NCBI RefSeq assembly: GCF_900112375.1
Contig: NZ_FOLS01000008.1
Span: 62,001 to 126,000 of the forward strand
DNA length: 64,000 nucleotides
Direction: 5' to 3'
Source: Pseudomonas citronellolis
GTDB taxonomy: Bacteria; Pseudomonadota; Gammaproteobacteria; Pseudomonadales; Pseudomonadaceae
Part shown: in pieces, positions 17,435 through 25,994 of the stretch
Layout: the number at the start of each line of letters is the position of its first letter
Position numbering within the stretch: position 1 is the first letter of the stretch
Translations under genes and position numbers: made by a program
The notes under the pieces: model-generated
The model's input: only the letters and a program-made list of their open reading frames with translations
Told to the model about the DNA's origin: nothing
Databases searched by the model: none

Positions 17435-17471
17435 TTTTTGTTGTGCCAGGCGCGGTGGGCGCGCCTGGCAC
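17435..17471 (-). promoter_or_regulatory. 12-bp dyad plus CA motif in LuxR leader
   Basis: GTGCCAGGCGCG (17443-17454) and CGCGCCTGGCAC (17460-17471) form a perfect dyad with a 5-base loop, ending 25 bases from the GTG start. On the minus strand it runs straight into AACAAAAA (17435-17442), an AANAANAA site. It could be an operator, an attenuating mRNA stem or part of a terminator for the preceding gene; no T-run follows on either strand. Confidence 0.5.
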
Positions 17472-17519
17472 TTTAACGCAAGCGTTGGGACGGGCCTAGG
17501 GCCCGCCCTTGGGCGAGGT

Positions 17520-17891
17520 TCAGTGACGGCGCAGGAAGTGGATGAACAGCAGGCTGTAGATCACGTCGCCCATCACCAGGGCCGGCAGTTGCCAGCCGAT
17601 GTTCCCCAGCGCCCAGTGGGCGAACATGGCCAGCGCCACCAGCGCCTTGCCCAGGATGCCGAGCGCGATGTAGGGGCGGCCCCGCAGCGGGTCGAATGCC
17701 GCGTAGAGATAGGCGGCGCCGAAGGTGGCGATGAGCACCAGGGCGAGGTCGCGCATGGCCAGGTTGGTGCCCGTGGACGGGGCGAGATTGAGCAGCCGGG
17801 TCAGCAGGCCGTTGAGAAAGAGGAAGCCGAATACCACCGACCAGTTGAACAGGGCGGCGGTACCCATGAGCCAGCGAGCATGGGTGAGCAT
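17520..17891 (-). CDS. small four-helix membrane protein, unknown function
   Basis: 123-aa protein with four hydrophobic segments (about residues 10-30, 47-67, 77-94 and 98-118), so probably an integral inner-membrane protein. AGGAA lies 8 bases before the ATG. No catalytic motif or family is recognised. It is located between the NmrA-like reductase and the LuxR regulator on the same strand, probably in one transcription unit with the reductase. Confidence 0.7.
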   Translation of the reverse strand: MLTHARWLMGTAALFNWSVVFGFLFLNGLLTRLLNLAPSTGTNLAMRDLALVLIATFGAAYLYAAFDPLRGRPYIALGILGKALVALAMFAHWALGNIGWQLPALVMGDVIYSLLFIHFLRRH

Positions 17892-17945
17892 GGGGATGTT
17901 CCTGACGAGAGGGGGAAGGGGCCTTGAGGGTGAGTGCCCGGCGGC

Positions 17946-18893
17946 TCAGCCGACCGTCTCTTTCAGGGCCGCGGTGAACGGTTCGATGTAGCCGGTGAAC
18001 AGTTCATCCAGGGGCGTGCCCTTGAACTGCGGCAGGTACAGGCCGTTCCAGTTGGCCCACAGCGGCATGCCCTCGGGCTGCCCGGTGGCCGCGACGCCGA
18101 TGCCGAGGATGGTCTTCAGCGGGCCGTCGGGCGCCTCGTCGTAGGCGGCCTGCCACTGTGCGCTGTCCATGTAGCGACGCTGGACCTTGCGCCCCAGCAC
18201 GCGCTCGCGCCCCTCCAGCAGTTCGTTCCAGCTGCAGTAGGCGGTGGCCGCCACCGGGCAGATTGCGTTGCGCGAGGCCGGGTGGGCCAGCACGTGGGGA
18301 ATGATCCGCCCGAGGTCCCTGCCGCTGGACCAGGAGAACTTCTGCGTGCCGTCGCCCATGATGCCCACCGGTTCCAGCATGTAGTACTCGGGCCACAGGC
18401 CGGCCGGGATGATGGTGTAGTCCAGGCCCGCCAGCTCGATCATGCGCTGGATGAACACCTTCTGCCGGGCGATCCGGCTGTGCACGGTGAGCTTGGTCTG
18501 GCGCGACTCCCACTCGTAGATGAAGCCGAATTCGGACGGCACGAAGCGCTCCACGCCAGCCTCGCGCGCGGCATGGATCAGCGGGTACTGGGACTCGGTG
18601 GCGGACAGCGGGACGCAGGACACCAGGTAGTCGGTGCCGAGCAGGGCGGGGATCAGCGACTCCACGCTGCCGGTGTCCGCCGCGCGCAGCTCGACGCCGC
18701 GGGCCTGCCAGTCCGACCATTTCCTTTGCTTCTCGGCGCTGGGCTGCGAAAGGCCCAGCGAGGACTTTTCCGGGGTGTCGCCCTGGCGCAGCAGGACGCG
18801 GACGTTGAACAGGTCCTGGGCGAGCAGTTCTTCGACACAGGCAGTGCCCGCCACGCCGGTGGCCGAGAATACCGTTACTGTTTTTCTTGTCAT
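17946..18893 (-). CDS. NmrA-like / atypical SDR NAD(P)-binding protein
   Basis: Protein of 315 aa from ATG 18893, chosen because AAGGAA is 6-7 bases upstream; an earlier in-frame ATG at 18974 has no ribosome-binding site. The N-terminus TVTVFSATGVAGTACVEEL is a Rossmann glycine motif, and RFVPSEFGFIYEW matches the NmrA/isoflavone-reductase-like group. Members reduce aromatic or unsaturated substrates or merely sense NADP. It is placed after the FadE-type ACAD in a likely operon. The substrate is unknown. Confidence 0.8.
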   Translation of the reverse strand: MTRKTVTVFSATGVAGTACVEELLAQDLFNVRVLLRQGDTPEKSSLGLSQPSAEKQRKWSDWQARGVELRAADTGSVESLIPALLGTDYLVSCVPLSATESQYPLIHAAREAGVERFVPSEFGFIYEWESRQTKLTVHSRIARQKVFIQRMIELAGLDYTIIPAGLWPEYYMLEPVGIMGDGTQKFSWSSGRDLGRIIPHVLAHPASRNAICPVAATAYCSWNELLEGRERVLGRKVQRRYMDSAQWQAAYDEAPDGPLKTILGIGVAATGQPEGMPLWANWNGLYLPQFKGTPLDELFTGYIEPFTAALKETVG

Positions 18894-19004
18894 GGGAAAT
18901 TCCTTGGATTGGCAGCGAATGCACCGCGGTGCCAGGCCAAGGTACGCAAAAGCGCGCCAGGCACATCCCCCCATGGGCGGGTGGCCGATGGGGGGAGGCC
19001 TTGG

Positions 19005-20777
19005 CTAGAACTGCTCCGCGGCCAGTTCGTAGAGGCTCTCGGCGCCGCCGCTCAGGCACACGCTCAGGCCCTCGATGCGCGGCAGCAGGCGCTCGAAGAA
19101 GAAGTGGGCGGTGGCCAGTTTCGCCGAATGGAAGTCCGGCTCGTCGGCCAGCCTGGCCTGCGCCGCGCTGGCCATCCTCGACCACAGGTAGGCATAGGTG
19201 ACATAGCCGAACAGGTGGAGGTATTCCACCGAGGCGGCGCCCACCTGGCGCGGGTCCCCGGCGGCCCGGTCGCGCAGCCAGTCGCTGGTCTCCTCCAGGA
19301 GCCGCACGGCGTCCAACAGCCTGTCGCGGTGGACCACGGCTACCCCGGCGGCGTAGTCGTGGATTTCGGCGAGGAAGGAGCCGAGCGCCTGGCCGTCATC
19401 GGCGAGCACCTTGCGCCCGAGCAGGTCCAGGGCCTGGATGCCATTGGTGCCCTCGTAGATCTGCGCGATGCGCACGTCGCGCACCAGTTGCTCCTGGCCC
19501 CACTCACGGATGTAGCCGTGGCCACCGAAGACTTGCTGGCCGAGCACGCAGCTTTCCAGCCCGGTATCGGTGAAGAAGGCCTTGGCGACCGGCGTCAGCA
19601 ACGCGACCCGGGCCTGCGCCGAGGTGCGCACCCCGGCGTCGGCGCCATGCTTGGCGGTGTCCAGCTGGGCGCCGAGGTAGGTGGCCAGGGCGCGCGCGCC
19701 TTCGGTGTGCGCCTTGATGGTCAGCAACATGCGGCGCACGTCGGGGTGGTGGATGATCGGGTCGGCGGCCTTGTCCCTGGCCACCGGGCCAGTGGGGGCG
19801 CGGCTCTGCAGGCGGTCGCGGGCGTAGGCCACGGCGGCCTGGTAGGACGCCTCGGCGCAGCCGATGCCCTGGATGCCGATGGACAGGCGCTCGTAGTTCA
19901 TCATGGTGAACATCGCCGCCAGTCCCTTGTTCGGCTCGCCGACCATCCAGCCGGTGGCGCCATCGAAGTTCATCACGCAGGTAGCCGAGGCCTTGATGCC
20001 CATCTTGTGCTCGATGGAGCCGCAACTGACGGCATTGCGCGCGCCGAGCGAGCCGTCTTCGCCGACCAGCACCTTGGGCACCAGGAACAGCGAGATGCCC
20101 TTTGGCCCTGCCGGCGCGTCGGGCAGCTTGGCCAGCACCAGGTGGATGATGTTCTCGGTCAGGTCCTGCTCGCCGCCGGTGATGAATATCTTGCTGCCGC
20201 TGATGGCGTAGCTGCCGTCGGCATTGGGCTCGGCGCGGGTACGGAGCAGCCCGAGGTCGGTGCCGGCGTGGGCTTCGGTCAGGCACATGGAGCCGGCCCA
20301 GCGGCCTTCGTACATCGGTGGCAGGTACAGACGCTTCAACTGCGTGCTGGCATGGCTGTCGATGGCCAGGCAGGCGCCGCTGCTGAGCACCGAATACAGG
20401 GCGAAGCTGGTGTTGGCCGCGTAGAGCATTTCCTCGACGTGCACGGCGAGCATCTTCGGCATGCCCATGCCGCCGAAGTCCGGGTTGCCGGAGAGGCCGA
20501 CCCAGCCGCCCTCGGCATAGGTGGCGTAGGCGGCCTTGAAGCCTGCCGGCGTGCTCACCACCCCGTCGCGCCACTGGGCGCCTTCCTCGTCGCCGCTGCG
20601 GTTGAGCGGCGCGAGGGTTTCGCTGGCCAGCTTGCCGGCCTCCTCCAGGATGGCGCTGGCGGTGTCGGTGTCCAGGCTGTTGCCCAGCCCGGGGAGTGCG
20701 GCCCATTGGGCGTTGGCGTCGAAGACGTCGTTGAGCAGGAACTGGATATCGCGCAGGGGGGCTCGGTAGTGGTTCAT
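19005..20777 (-). CDS. FadE-type acyl-CoA dehydrogenase with extra C-terminal domain
   Basis: Acyl-CoA dehydrogenase of 590 aa from ATG 20777 (MNHYRAPLRDIQFLL, the usual start of this long subfamily). An upstream in-frame ATG at 20819 is less likely. It has SMCLTEAHAGTDLG (FAD/acyl binding), the C-terminal GGHGYIREWGQEQLVRD, and the catalytic Glu in IAQIYEGTNGIQALDLLGRK. The extra 100-120 C-terminal residues are typical of this FadE5-like/AcdB class, which often uses long or bulky acyl-CoAs. It is unrelated at subfamily level to the two ACAD copies at 5-9.5 kb. It is the first gene of the minus-strand unit and is divergent from an AraC regulator. Confidence 0.92.
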   Translation of the reverse strand: MNHYRAPLRDIQFLLNDVFDANAQWAALPGLGNSLDTDTASAILEEAGKLASETLAPLNRSGDEEGAQWRDGVVSTPAGFKAAYATYAEGGWVGLSGNPDFGGMGMPKMLAVHVEEMLYAANTSFALYSVLSSGACLAIDSHASTQLKRLYLPPMYEGRWAGSMCLTEAHAGTDLGLLRTRAEPNADGSYAISGSKIFITGGEQDLTENIIHLVLAKLPDAPAGPKGISLFLVPKVLVGEDGSLGARNAVSCGSIEHKMGIKASATCVMNFDGATGWMVGEPNKGLAAMFTMMNYERLSIGIQGIGCAEASYQAAVAYARDRLQSRAPTGPVARDKAADPIIHHPDVRRMLLTIKAHTEGARALATYLGAQLDTAKHGADAGVRTSAQARVALLTPVAKAFFTDTGLESCVLGQQVFGGHGYIREWGQEQLVRDVRIAQIYEGTNGIQALDLLGRKVLADDGQALGSFLAEIHDYAAGVAVVHRDRLLDAVRLLEETSDWLRDRAAGDPRQVGAASVEYLHLFGYVTYAYLWSRMASAAQARLADEPDFHSAKLATAHFFFERLLPRIEGLSVCLSGGAESLYELAAEQF

Positions 20778-21115
20778 GGCCGGTTCTCGGAAATGGAGTT
20801 CGTGAGGGACGATCGGCAAGCGTTCGAGGCTCGCGCAGCGTTGCGCCAGAGCCGGCGGACAGCCATCCGTGCTGTGCGAGAAGCCGCCCTGCGGCTTATG
20901 CGGGCAGCCCTGGATATGCTAGGAATGCGCGGCTGAACACCCTGTGCGGTACCCGCCGCGCGCCGCAAGGGGCCGCGAGCCACGCTGATGGCGAAGACCT
21001 CGGGTACGTGCATGGGAAGGGCTCCTGGCTTGCTGGCCGCAAGTCTAGGGGGGAGGGCGGCCGGGCTCCTATGCCGGAATTGCGCAACGCACATTGACGA
21101 ATTTGGATATAGCCG
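20778..21115. promoter_or_regulatory. divergent intergenic region, possible gene remnant on minus strand
   Basis: 338 bases between the FadE-type ACAD and the AraC gene. On the minus strand a frame of 79 codons starts at 21013 (AGGAG 9 bases upstream, MHVPEVFAISVARGPLRR...) and stops overlapping the ACAD start. Its first residues vaguely resemble a thiolase N-terminus, but the rest is Arg/Ser-rich and unlike a real protein. It may be a decayed thiolase start or chance. Promoters for both genes should lie here, but none is clear. Confidence 0.3.
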
Positions 21116-22165
21116 ATGATGAGCAAAGATGAGGCCGGGGCCGGCGGGCTGCGCAAGAGCGACTCGGTGGCGGCGTACTTCGTGAAGGCTGCGTTGCACC
21201 GATTGGCCGACCGCCCGCAGCGAGTGCGCGAATTGCTGGCCGCGGCCGGTATCGATCCGGGCTCGCTGGATAACCCGCAGCAGCGGATATCGGCCGATGC
21301 GGTCACGAGATTGTGGCTATCGCTCACCGAGGAGCTGGGGGATGAATTCTTCGCCTTCGATTCGGGCGGCATGCCACGCGGGGCCTTCGCCATCATCTGC
21401 CGCAGCGTGCTGCTCGAACCCGACCTGGGGCGGGCGCTGCGCCAATGCCTGGCGGGGTTCAACCTGTTCCTGCGGGATATCCGGGCCCACCTGGAGCTGC
21501 GCGGCAACCGCGCCGCCATCGTGCTGCAGGTGCGCATCGAAGATGCAACCCTGCGTGGCGTCGCCGAGGAAATCTACCTGAGCATGGTCATCGGCGTGGC
21601 CTGCTGGCTGGTGGGGCGGCGCATCACCCTGGAGCGGACCCGGTTCGGCCACCCGCGGCCGCCCCATGGCGCCGATCCCTTGCTCTGGGGCCCCTGGATC
21701 CAGTTCGATTGTGCGCGCACCGAAGTGGAGTTCGCCGCCGCCCAGCTTGCCCTGCCGGTGGTGCGCAACTTCGCCGGGCTCAAGCAGTTCCTGCGCCAGG
21801 CCCCGGAGGGCGTGGTGGTGCGCTTTCGCAACCGTTCCGGACTGTCCGCAAAGGTCTACCGTCATCTCAAGGACAGCACCGAGCTGCACTGGCCTTCGCA
21901 GGCACAGATGGCCATGCGCTTCGCATTGAGCGAATCGGCATTCCGCCGGCAGCTGGAGCGCGAAGGGTTTTCCTATCAGGTGCTCAAGCATGAGGTACGC
22001 AAGGCGCTGGCGTTCGACTACCTCAACGATGTCAGCCTGAGCATCACGGAGATAGCGATCCGCTGTGGGTTCCAGGAGCCCAGTGCGTTCCACCGCGCCT
22101 TCCGCCAGTGGACCGGCATGAGCCCCGGCCGCTATCGCAGTGCCCAGGCCATTACGGCGGTGTGA
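21116..22165 (+). CDS. AraC-family regulator with N-terminal arabinose-binding-like domain
   Basis: DNA-binding regulator of 349 aa. Residues about 25-210 match the sensor domain of OruR/ArgR-like AraC proteins (DAVTRLWLSLTEELGDEFFAF). Residues about 250-345 contain two helix-turn-helix motifs (MAMRFALSESAFRRQLEREG and ITEIAIRCGFQEPSAFHRAF, then RQWTGMSPGRYR). ATG 21116 and 21119 are both possible, and the ribosome-binding site is weak. It is divergent from the FadE-type ACAD operon and convergent with the PotF-like gene, so control of the ACAD unit is the simplest inference; a role in the amine module is an alternative. Confidence 0.9.
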   Translation: MMSKDEAGAGGLRKSDSVAAYFVKAALHRLADRPQRVRELLAAAGIDPGSLDNPQQRISADAVTRLWLSLTEELGDEFFAFDSGGMPRGAFAIICRSVLLEPDLGRALRQCLAGFNLFLRDIRAHLELRGNRAAIVLQVRIEDATLRGVAEEIYLSMVIGVACWLVGRRITLERTRFGHPRPPHGADPLLWGPWIQFDCARTEVEFAAAQLALPVVRNFAGLKQFLRQAPEGVVVRFRNRSGLSAKVYRHLKDSTELHWPSQAQMAMRFALSESAFRRQLEREGFSYQVLKHEVRKALAFDYLNDVSLSITEIAIRCGFQEPSAFHRAFRQWTGMSPGRYRSAQAITAV

Positions 22166-22183
22166 ATACACGCAGCGTTTATG

Positions 22184-23242
22184 TCAGTTCCGCCTGGCCT
22201 TGATCTGCTGCCAGGCCGCATCCAGCGATTGCCGTTGATCCGTTGCCAGGGTTTCCAGCAGGTAGCTGCGGCGTCGTTGTTCGGTGTTCAGAACCTGGCC
22301 GGGAGCGTTCTTCAGCAGTGCCTGCATGGCTGGGGAGGTGCTGGGAAGAGGGGCGTAGAAGCGAGTCGCCCGGGCGTTGCGGATGGCGTTCTGCGGCGCG
22401 ATCAGGAAGTCGATGAAGCGGTAGGCCAGCGCCGGGTTCGGGGCATTGGCCGGTATGGCCAGGGTGTCGATGTAGATCGCGGCGCCTTCGTCTGGAATCA
22501 GGTAGGCCAGTTGTGGGTTCTTTTCCATGGCGCGGATGGCGTGCCCGCTCCAGCTCATGGTCAGGCAGAGCTTGCCGGCGGCGATATCGTCGATGTAGCT
22601 CCAGTTGTTCAGTGAGTGCAACTGCCTGGCGATCGGCTGCAGGCTCTGCAGGCTGCGTTCTATTTGACGGCCACTGCTGCTCGACAGGCTCCGGCCGCGG
22701 TAGTTGAGCAGGAGCGAGGCGGTTTCCTCGGCGGCATCCAGCAGGCCGATGCCGCAACGGGCCAGCCGGCTCGCCTGTTGCTCATCGAACAGCAGGCTCC
22801 AGCTGTTGGGCAGCGGCGCGCCGTAGGTGGCCTGCGCGGCCTGCGTATTGACCAGCAAGCCGATGGAGCCCCACAGGTAGGGGACCGTATGCTGGTTGGC
22901 CCCGGGGATTCCGGCCAGCGTGGAGACCACCCAGGGGTCGAGCTCCTGGTAATGCGCGAGCCGTTGGCTGTCGATTTCCGCCAGCCGGTGCTGCGCCAGC
23001 AATTGCTTGAGCATGAAGTGCGACGGCACGACGACGTCATAGGCGTCGCCGCCGGCCATGGTCTGCAGCAACTCGTCGGTAGTGGTGAAGGCGTGGTAGT
23101 CCACGCGGATACCGGTCTGCTCGTGGAAGTCCTCCAGCACGGCAGGGTCGAAATAGTCTTTCCAGTTGTAGACGCGCAGAACCTGTTCGGCATGTGCGGC
23201 GGTGCAGACGAGCAGGGCAAGCAGGCAAACCAGGTGCTTCAT
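22184..23242 (-). CDS. PotF/PotD-like periplasmic polyamine-type binding protein
   Basis: Periplasmic solute-binding protein of 352 aa from ATG 23242 (signal peptide MKHLVCLLALLVCTAAHA). The mature start EQVLRVYNWKDYFDPAVLEDF and ELLQTMAGGDAYDVVVPSHFM are hallmarks of the spermidine/putrescine family. WSYIDDIAAGKLCLTMSWSGHA and YIDTLAIPANAPNP match later parts of the ligand cleft. No ABC permease or ATPase genes flank it. It stands next to a dCache chemoreceptor, so it may feed ligand to a sensor or to a transporter elsewhere. The true ligand is not proven. Polyamines or related amines are inferred from family and neighbours. Confidence 0.87.
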   Translation of the reverse strand: MKHLVCLLALLVCTAAHAEQVLRVYNWKDYFDPAVLEDFHEQTGIRVDYHAFTTTDELLQTMAGGDAYDVVVPSHFMLKQLLAQHRLAEIDSQRLAHYQELDPWVVSTLAGIPGANQHTVPYLWGSIGLLVNTQAAQATYGAPLPNSWSLLFDEQQASRLARCGIGLLDAAEETASLLLNYRGRSLSSSSGRQIERSLQSLQPIARQLHSLNNWSYIDDIAAGKLCLTMSWSGHAIRAMEKNPQLAYLIPDEGAAIYIDTLAIPANAPNPALAYRFIDFLIAPQNAIRNARATRFYAPLPSTSPAMQALLKNAPGQVLNTEQRRRSYLLETLATDQRQSLDAAWQQIKARRN

Positions 23243-23490
23243 GGCGATGACATCCGTTGATGTGGGGACAGGTTCCGTCGCTCGGTGCCTGGCTGGTCCG
23301 CAGCCAGTTCCCGGATCCGGATTCAAGCGGTTTTTGCCGTGGAAGAATTGCCGCTGGCAGACAAGTCGTTGTTTGTGATTGCCAGGATGAACCGGCGTGC
23401 GCCACTTCAACTCGCCACATCGACCCTCGGACAGGTCTTCCGCTCCCCGTCCTGGGCCAGGCAGCGCACGTCCAGACGGCGAAGCGGGAG

Positions 23491-25575
23491 CTAGGTCTTG
23501 AAGTGCTCCACCAGGCGCTGTTGCTGGTTCGCCATGTCATGCAGCGAGCGGCCGATGCGTGACGACTCTTCGACCTGGGCGATGAGCGTTTCGCTGATAT
23601 CCCTGATGCCGCTCACGCGACGGCTGATCTCCTCGCTTGCCGAGCTCTGCTGCACCGCTGCGCTGGCGATCTGCTGGGACATCGAGTCGATCACCTCGAC
23701 GGCGTCGCCAATGGTGCGCAGGGCCGTGTGGCTTTCATCGACCAGCGCGACGCTCTGGTTCGCCTGCTCCCGGCTGAGCCGCATGCTGCCGGTGACCTGC
23801 TCGCTGAGCTGCTGCAGGGTTTCCACGACCTCGCGGATTTCGCCCACGGAATTCTGCGTGTGGCTGGCCAGCTGCCGCACTTCGTCGGCGACCACCGCGA
23901 AGCCGCGGCCCTGCTCGCCGGCGCGCGCGGCTTCGATGGCGGCGTTGAGCGCCAGCAGGTTGGTCTGCTCGGCGATGCTGCAGATCACGTCGAGGACCTG
24001 CCCGATCTGGCTGCTGCTGTGGGCGAGCGCCCGCACGTCCGCCAGGGTCCTTTCCAGCCCCCGGTCCAGCGCCGCGATGCTGTCGGCCGACTTGCCGAAC
24101 ACCACCAGCCCTTTTCTGCTGGCTTCCTCGGCCGCCGTCGCGGCCTGGGCCGTGCGGGACGAACTGTGCGCCACGTCCTGGGAACTGACGCTCATCTGGT
24201 GGAGTGCCGTGGCCGCTTGCTCCACTTCCTGATGCTGGCGTTGCATGCCGTCGTTGACTTGTGCGGCTATCAGCGCGGAGCGGTCGGCCGTTTCGCGGGT
24301 GTGCAAGGCGGCTTTCTGGATCTCGCCGATGATGGGCTGCAGTTTGTCGAGGAAGCGGTTGAAGCCGCTGGCGAGCCTTCCGATTTCATCGCTGCGGCTG
24401 TTCGGCAGGCGCTGGGTGAGGTCGCCATCGCCGTCGACGATGGCATCCAGCATGTCGGCCACCTGCAGCAGGGGGCGGGTGACGCCACGGGCCGCGAACC
24501 AGATCAGCAACAGGCCCGCGCCGCTGGCGAGGACGCCCAGTCCCAGGCTCATCCACGTCGCCTGCAGGTTCTGCCGGTTCAGCTGTGCCTGTAGTTGCAG
24601 CGCGGGGGCCTGCAGCACTGCCTGGGGCACGCGTATCTGCAGGGTCCAGGGGCGGGCCGCGGGGACTTGCAGCGGCTGTCGTATATCGATCGCTTCGGTG
24701 CTGTCGGCATCCGCGGCGAGGGCCTTGCCCAGCCCCTCCGGGTCGCTGCTGTGCCCGACCAGAAGGCCGCCCGCGGAGAGGATGCTGACCTCGCCCTGGC
24801 CCTGGTAAAGGCTTGCGCTGAGGGTTTCGCTCATCTTCTGCAGCGTCGACAGGCTGATGTCGATGCCTACCACCCCGAGCGTCTTGCCGTCCTGGACCAG
24901 CGGCAGGGCGATGCTGCTCATCAGCGTCTTGCGGCCTTCCACTTCGACCGCATAGGGCTCGACCACGCAGGCCTGCCCGCTCTGCAACGGGCAGGTGAAC
25001 CAGGCGTTTTCCGCCTCGCTGCCGGGAGGGGCATGGTTGGCGGTGATGTTGGTTTCGTTCAGCACCGCCTGCACGAGCTGGCCGGGTTTGCTCTGCGACC
25101 AGTAGAGGGCGAAGCGGCCGGTTTCGTTGCCTGCCGCAGCGGGTTGATCGACGAAGCGCGAGTCCTGGTCGTCCAGGGCATTGGCTTGCAGGACCACGTA
25201 CATGCCCAGCAGCTGCGGCTTTTCCCGCAGCGCCTCATGGGTCCTGGAGACGATCTGGCGGCGCAGGGCCTCGCTGGGGAGCTGGCCGACGAGCGCCTGT
25301 TCCCGTAGTTGCAGCAGCTGCTTGGCGAAGCCTTCGGCGTAGAGCCTGGTCTCATCGAGAAAACGCTCCACGCGCAGGCCCTGGAGCGTGGCGCTCGCCT
25401 GCAGATGCGCGTGTGCGGACTCTTCGAGCAGGCGGGTGCTTTCCCGTTCGAGCAGGCTGGCATTGCGCTGGGCCTGGTACAGCGTGGCGCCGAGCAGGCT
25501 GGCAACCACGGCAAGCAAACAGCATCCGCTGAGCACGCTGATCCGCCACTGGGCGCTGAGGCGCAAAACCGGCAT
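23491..25575 (-). CDS. dCache-type methyl-accepting chemotaxis protein
   Basis: Transmembrane chemoreceptor of 694 aa from ATG 25575 (AGGAG 8 bases upstream; an earlier ATG at 25644 lacks this). It has TM1 at about 12-32, a periplasmic double-Cache domain at about 35-340 with [14 protein letters not shown] and a terminal [12 protein letters not shown]2 at about 342-362, HAMP at about 363-415, and a long helical signalling domain with [20 protein letters not shown] and [12 protein letters not shown]. No C-terminal CheR-binding pentapeptide is present. dCache receptors such as P. putida McpU and P. aeruginosa TlpQ bind polyamines or amines. Next to a PotF-like protein and an amine oxidation operon, amine sensing is inferred but not shown. 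Confidence 0.92.
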   Translation of the reverse strand: MPVLRLSAQWRISVLSGCCLLAVVASLLGATLYQAQRNASLLERESTRLLEESAHAHLQASATLQGLRVERFLDETRLYAEGFAKQLLQLREQALVGQLPSEALRRQIVSRTHEALREKPQLLGMYVVLQANALDDQDSRFVDQPAAAGNETGRFALYWSQSKPGQLVQAVLNETNITANHAPPGSEAENAWFTCPLQSGQACVVEPYAVEVEGRKTLMSSIALPLVQDGKTLGVVGIDISLSTLQKMSETLSASLYQGQGEVSILSAGGLLVGHSSDPEGLGKALAADADSTEAIDIRQPLQVPAARPWTLQIRVPQAVLQAPALQLQAQLNRQNLQATWMSLGLGVLASGAGLLLIWFAARGVTRPLLQVADMLDAIVDGDGDLTQRLPNSRSDEIGRLASGFNRFLDKLQPIIGEIQKAALHTRETADRSALIAAQVNDGMQRQHQEVEQAATALHQMSVSSQDVAHSSSRTAQAATAAEEASRKGLVVFGKSADSIAALDRGLERTLADVRALAHSSSQIGQVLDVICSIAEQTNLLALNAAIEAARAGEQGRGFAVVADEVRQLASHTQNSVGEIREVVETLQQLSEQVTGSMRLSREQANQSVALVDESHTALRTIGDAVEVIDSMSQQIASAAVQQSSASEEISRRVSGIRDISETLIAQVEESSRIGRSLHDMANQQQRLVEHFKT

Positions 25576-25747
25576 GGCTTGGTCTCCTGGGCGGGGCGAT
25601 GATGCGGGGAGCGGAGGAGGGGCTGCCATGTCCGCCTGGATCATCGCTTATCGCATTGGTCGATTCGTTGTTCTTGTTGGTGTGCGACAGAGGCTCCCGT
25701 CCGGGAGATCGGCGCGGGGAGATGGTAGGGGCGCAGGCTGTTACCGG

Positions 25748-25836
25748 GTTATCCCGAATCGGCAGGCCGGGACTGAGGAGCTATCGGCGTGATCCACATT
25801 GGGGCGTGGCATTCGATGCTGCCGATTTGGGATAAC
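25748..25836. promoter_or_regulatory. 18-bp inverted repeat between divergent chemoreceptor and permease
   Basis: GTTATCCCGAATCGGCAG (25748-25765) and CTGCCGATTTGGGATAAC (25819-25836) are inverted copies with one mismatch in 18, separated by 53 bases. They lie between the start of the minus-strand chemoreceptor and the plus-strand permease, so they look like two operator sites for one regulator, possibly with looping. No protein can be named. The rest of 25576-25994 holds AAGAACAA on the minus strand (25668-25675) and AACAAGAA on the plus strand (25912-25919), both of CA-motif type. Confidence 0.65.
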
Positions 25837-25994
25837 ACCCCGTGCAGGGTCGGCCTAGCATCAGTCTTGCCAGTGAGCCCTGAGTGACCCGTCGGTCGTC
25901 GGCAGGCCTAGAACAAGAAGTTCGTTGGTTGGTGAGAGCGCTGCAGTCTCTCCGTGTTTTCCTAACGACTGCCTCATATAACAAGGTCAAGAAA

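Noticed and set aside
14620-17499. 959-codon open frame antisense to the LuxR regulator
   Set aside because: The LuxR protein has Walker and helix-turn-helix motifs in order; the antisense frame has none and is typical of high-GC DNA.
17934-20936. 1000-codon plus-strand frame across NmrA and ACAD genes
   Set aside because: It spans two real minus-strand genes and their gap; low-complexity Gly/Arg/Val composition and no domain.
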